Source: an uncultured Clostridia bacterium
GTDB taxonomy: Bacteria; Bacillota; Clostridia; Oscillospirales; Oscillospiraceae
DNA length: 14,815 nucleotides
Direction of reading: 5' to 3'
Assembly (NCBI GenBank): GCA_937893605.1
Contig: CALBGG010000057.1
Coordinates: 1-14,815, forward strand
Shown here in pieces: positions 14,115-14,815 of this stretch. How positions within the stretch are numbered: position 1 is the first letter of the stretch; every line of letters starts with the position of its first letter. The notes below the pieces were generated by a model. The model worked only from the letters and a program-made list of their open reading frames with translations. It was not told where the DNA came from and searched no databases. The position numbers were made by a program, and so were the translations under genes.

Positions 14115-14815
14115 ATGAAAGAAAAACTCAAGGGACTGCTGCTGTGTCTTGCTATCGCGGTCCCGGCCTGGCTGCTCGGGCGGAAATTCGCCGTCGTGGG
14201 CGGACCCGTTATCTCGATCCTTCTCGGCATGATAGTCGGGCTGTTTCTGAAAAACCGCGCGCCGTTCGAGGCGGGCATCAAATTCACGTCCAAAAAGATA
14301 CTCCAGTGGGCGGTCATCCTGCTCGGCTTCGGCATGAACCTCGCGGTCATCGGCCGCACGGGCGTGCAGTCGCTGCCCATCATCCTGAGCACGATAACGA
14401 CCTCGCTGCTCGTGGCGTTTATCCTGTGCAGAGCGCTGAAGATCCCCTCGAATATCTCAACGCTCATCGGCGTGGGCTCGTCTATCTGCGGCGGCTCGGC
14501 CATTGCGGCCGCCGCGCCCGTTATCGACGCGAGCGACGAGGAGGTCGCGCAGGCGATATCGGTCATATTCTTCTATAACGTCATCGCCGCGCTCGTCTTC
14601 CCCCTCATGGGCACGCTCATCGGCTTTTCGACGACCTCCGGCGAGGCCTTCGGCATCTTTGCCGGAACGGCCGTGAACGACACGTCCTCCGTGACCGCCG
14701 CCGCCTCTACCTGGGACAGCATGTGGGGGCTGGGCTCTCAGACGCTGGATAAGGCCGTCACCGTCAAGCTCACGCGAACGCTCGCCATAATTCCCATAAC
14801 CCTCGTGCTCGCGCT
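14115..14815 (+). CDS. YeiH family putative sulfate export transporter, 3'-truncated by window edge
   Basis: The frame is open from ATG 14115 to the window end, giving 233 complete codons of a protein normally around 330-350 aa. It is very hydrophobic with at least six membrane segments visible. Characteristic YeiH/UPF0324 motifs are present: VVGGPVISILLGMIVG near the start, ILLGFGMNL, VGSSICGGSAIAAAAPVI, FAGTAVNDTSSVTAA and AVTVKLTRT. The family is annotated as a putative sulfate exporter in the cytoplasmic membrane, but the substrate is weakly supported. The ribosome binding site AAGGAAA (14099-14105) lies about 9 nt upstream, just behind the DUF1294 stop. It is at least the sixth gene of the operon; whether it is the last cannot be seen. 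Confidence 0.92.
   Translation, partial: MKEKLKGLLLCLAIAVPAWLLGRKFAVVGGPVISILLGMIVGLFLKNRAPFEAGIKFTSKKILQWAVILLGFGMNLAVIGRTGVQSLPIILSTITTSLLVAFILCRALKIPSNISTLIGVGSSICGGSAIAAAAPVIDASDEEVAQAISVIFFYNVIAALVFPLMGTLIGFSTTSGEAFGIFAGTAVNDTSSVTAAASTWDSMWGLGSQTLDKAVTVKLTRTLAIIPITLVLA

Overview
The window looks like a chromosomal segment of a GC-rich member of the Clostridia, most likely in the Oscillospiraceae/Ruminococcaceae area. The reasons are the yggS-sepF-divIVA-ileS gene order (the Gram-positive ylm/division cluster), AGGAGG-type ribosome binding sites, a CsaB-type cell-wall pyruvyltransferase, and high GC in coding DNA with AT-rich promoters. The taxonomic placement is inference. I found no transposase, integrase, CRISPR array, tRNA or rRNA.

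Left block, + strand (1-5758): the 3' part of an HlyD-like membrane protein, then yggS (PLP homeostasis), sepF (FtsZ anchor) and divIVA (polar/septal coiled coil). This block is closed by an intrinsic terminator near 2736-2772. A leader of about 190 nt without a recognisable T-box follows, then ileS. The block pairs septum placement genes with isoleucyl-tRNA synthetase, as in B. subtilis, but ylmG and ylmH are absent.

Convergent junction (5759-6082): 324 nt without a convincing gene. It holds a 17-bp perfect-stem hairpin flanked by A and T runs that should terminate transcription from both sides.

Middle block, - strand (9135 down to 6083): a three-gene operon. It encodes a GT4 glycosyltransferase fused to a CsaB polysaccharide pyruvyltransferase, then a PurN-fold formyltransferase-like protein in which all three classical catalytic positions appear to be replaced, then a small heavy-metal-binding (HMA) protein.

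Divergent control region (9136-9215): two near-consensus sigma-A promoters, each with a 17-bp spacer, overlap head-on. Their -10 boxes form the two arms of a 19-bp palindrome, so RNA polymerase probably cannot occupy both at once.

Right block, + strand (9216 to the window end): a very tight operon of at least six genes. They encode a histidine phosphatase-GNAT fusion, a YfcE-like metallophosphoesterase with an SH3-like tail, a YgiQ-type radical SAM protein, a PPC/DUF296 protein, a DUF1294 membrane protein and a YeiH-family transporter cut by the window end. Genes in this block overlap or lie 2-16 nt apart. No single pathway connects them that I can name.

Most genes are ordinary housekeeping or conserved-family genes. 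The less ordinary points are the two fusions, the apparently non-catalytic formyltransferase paralog and the interlocked promoters.
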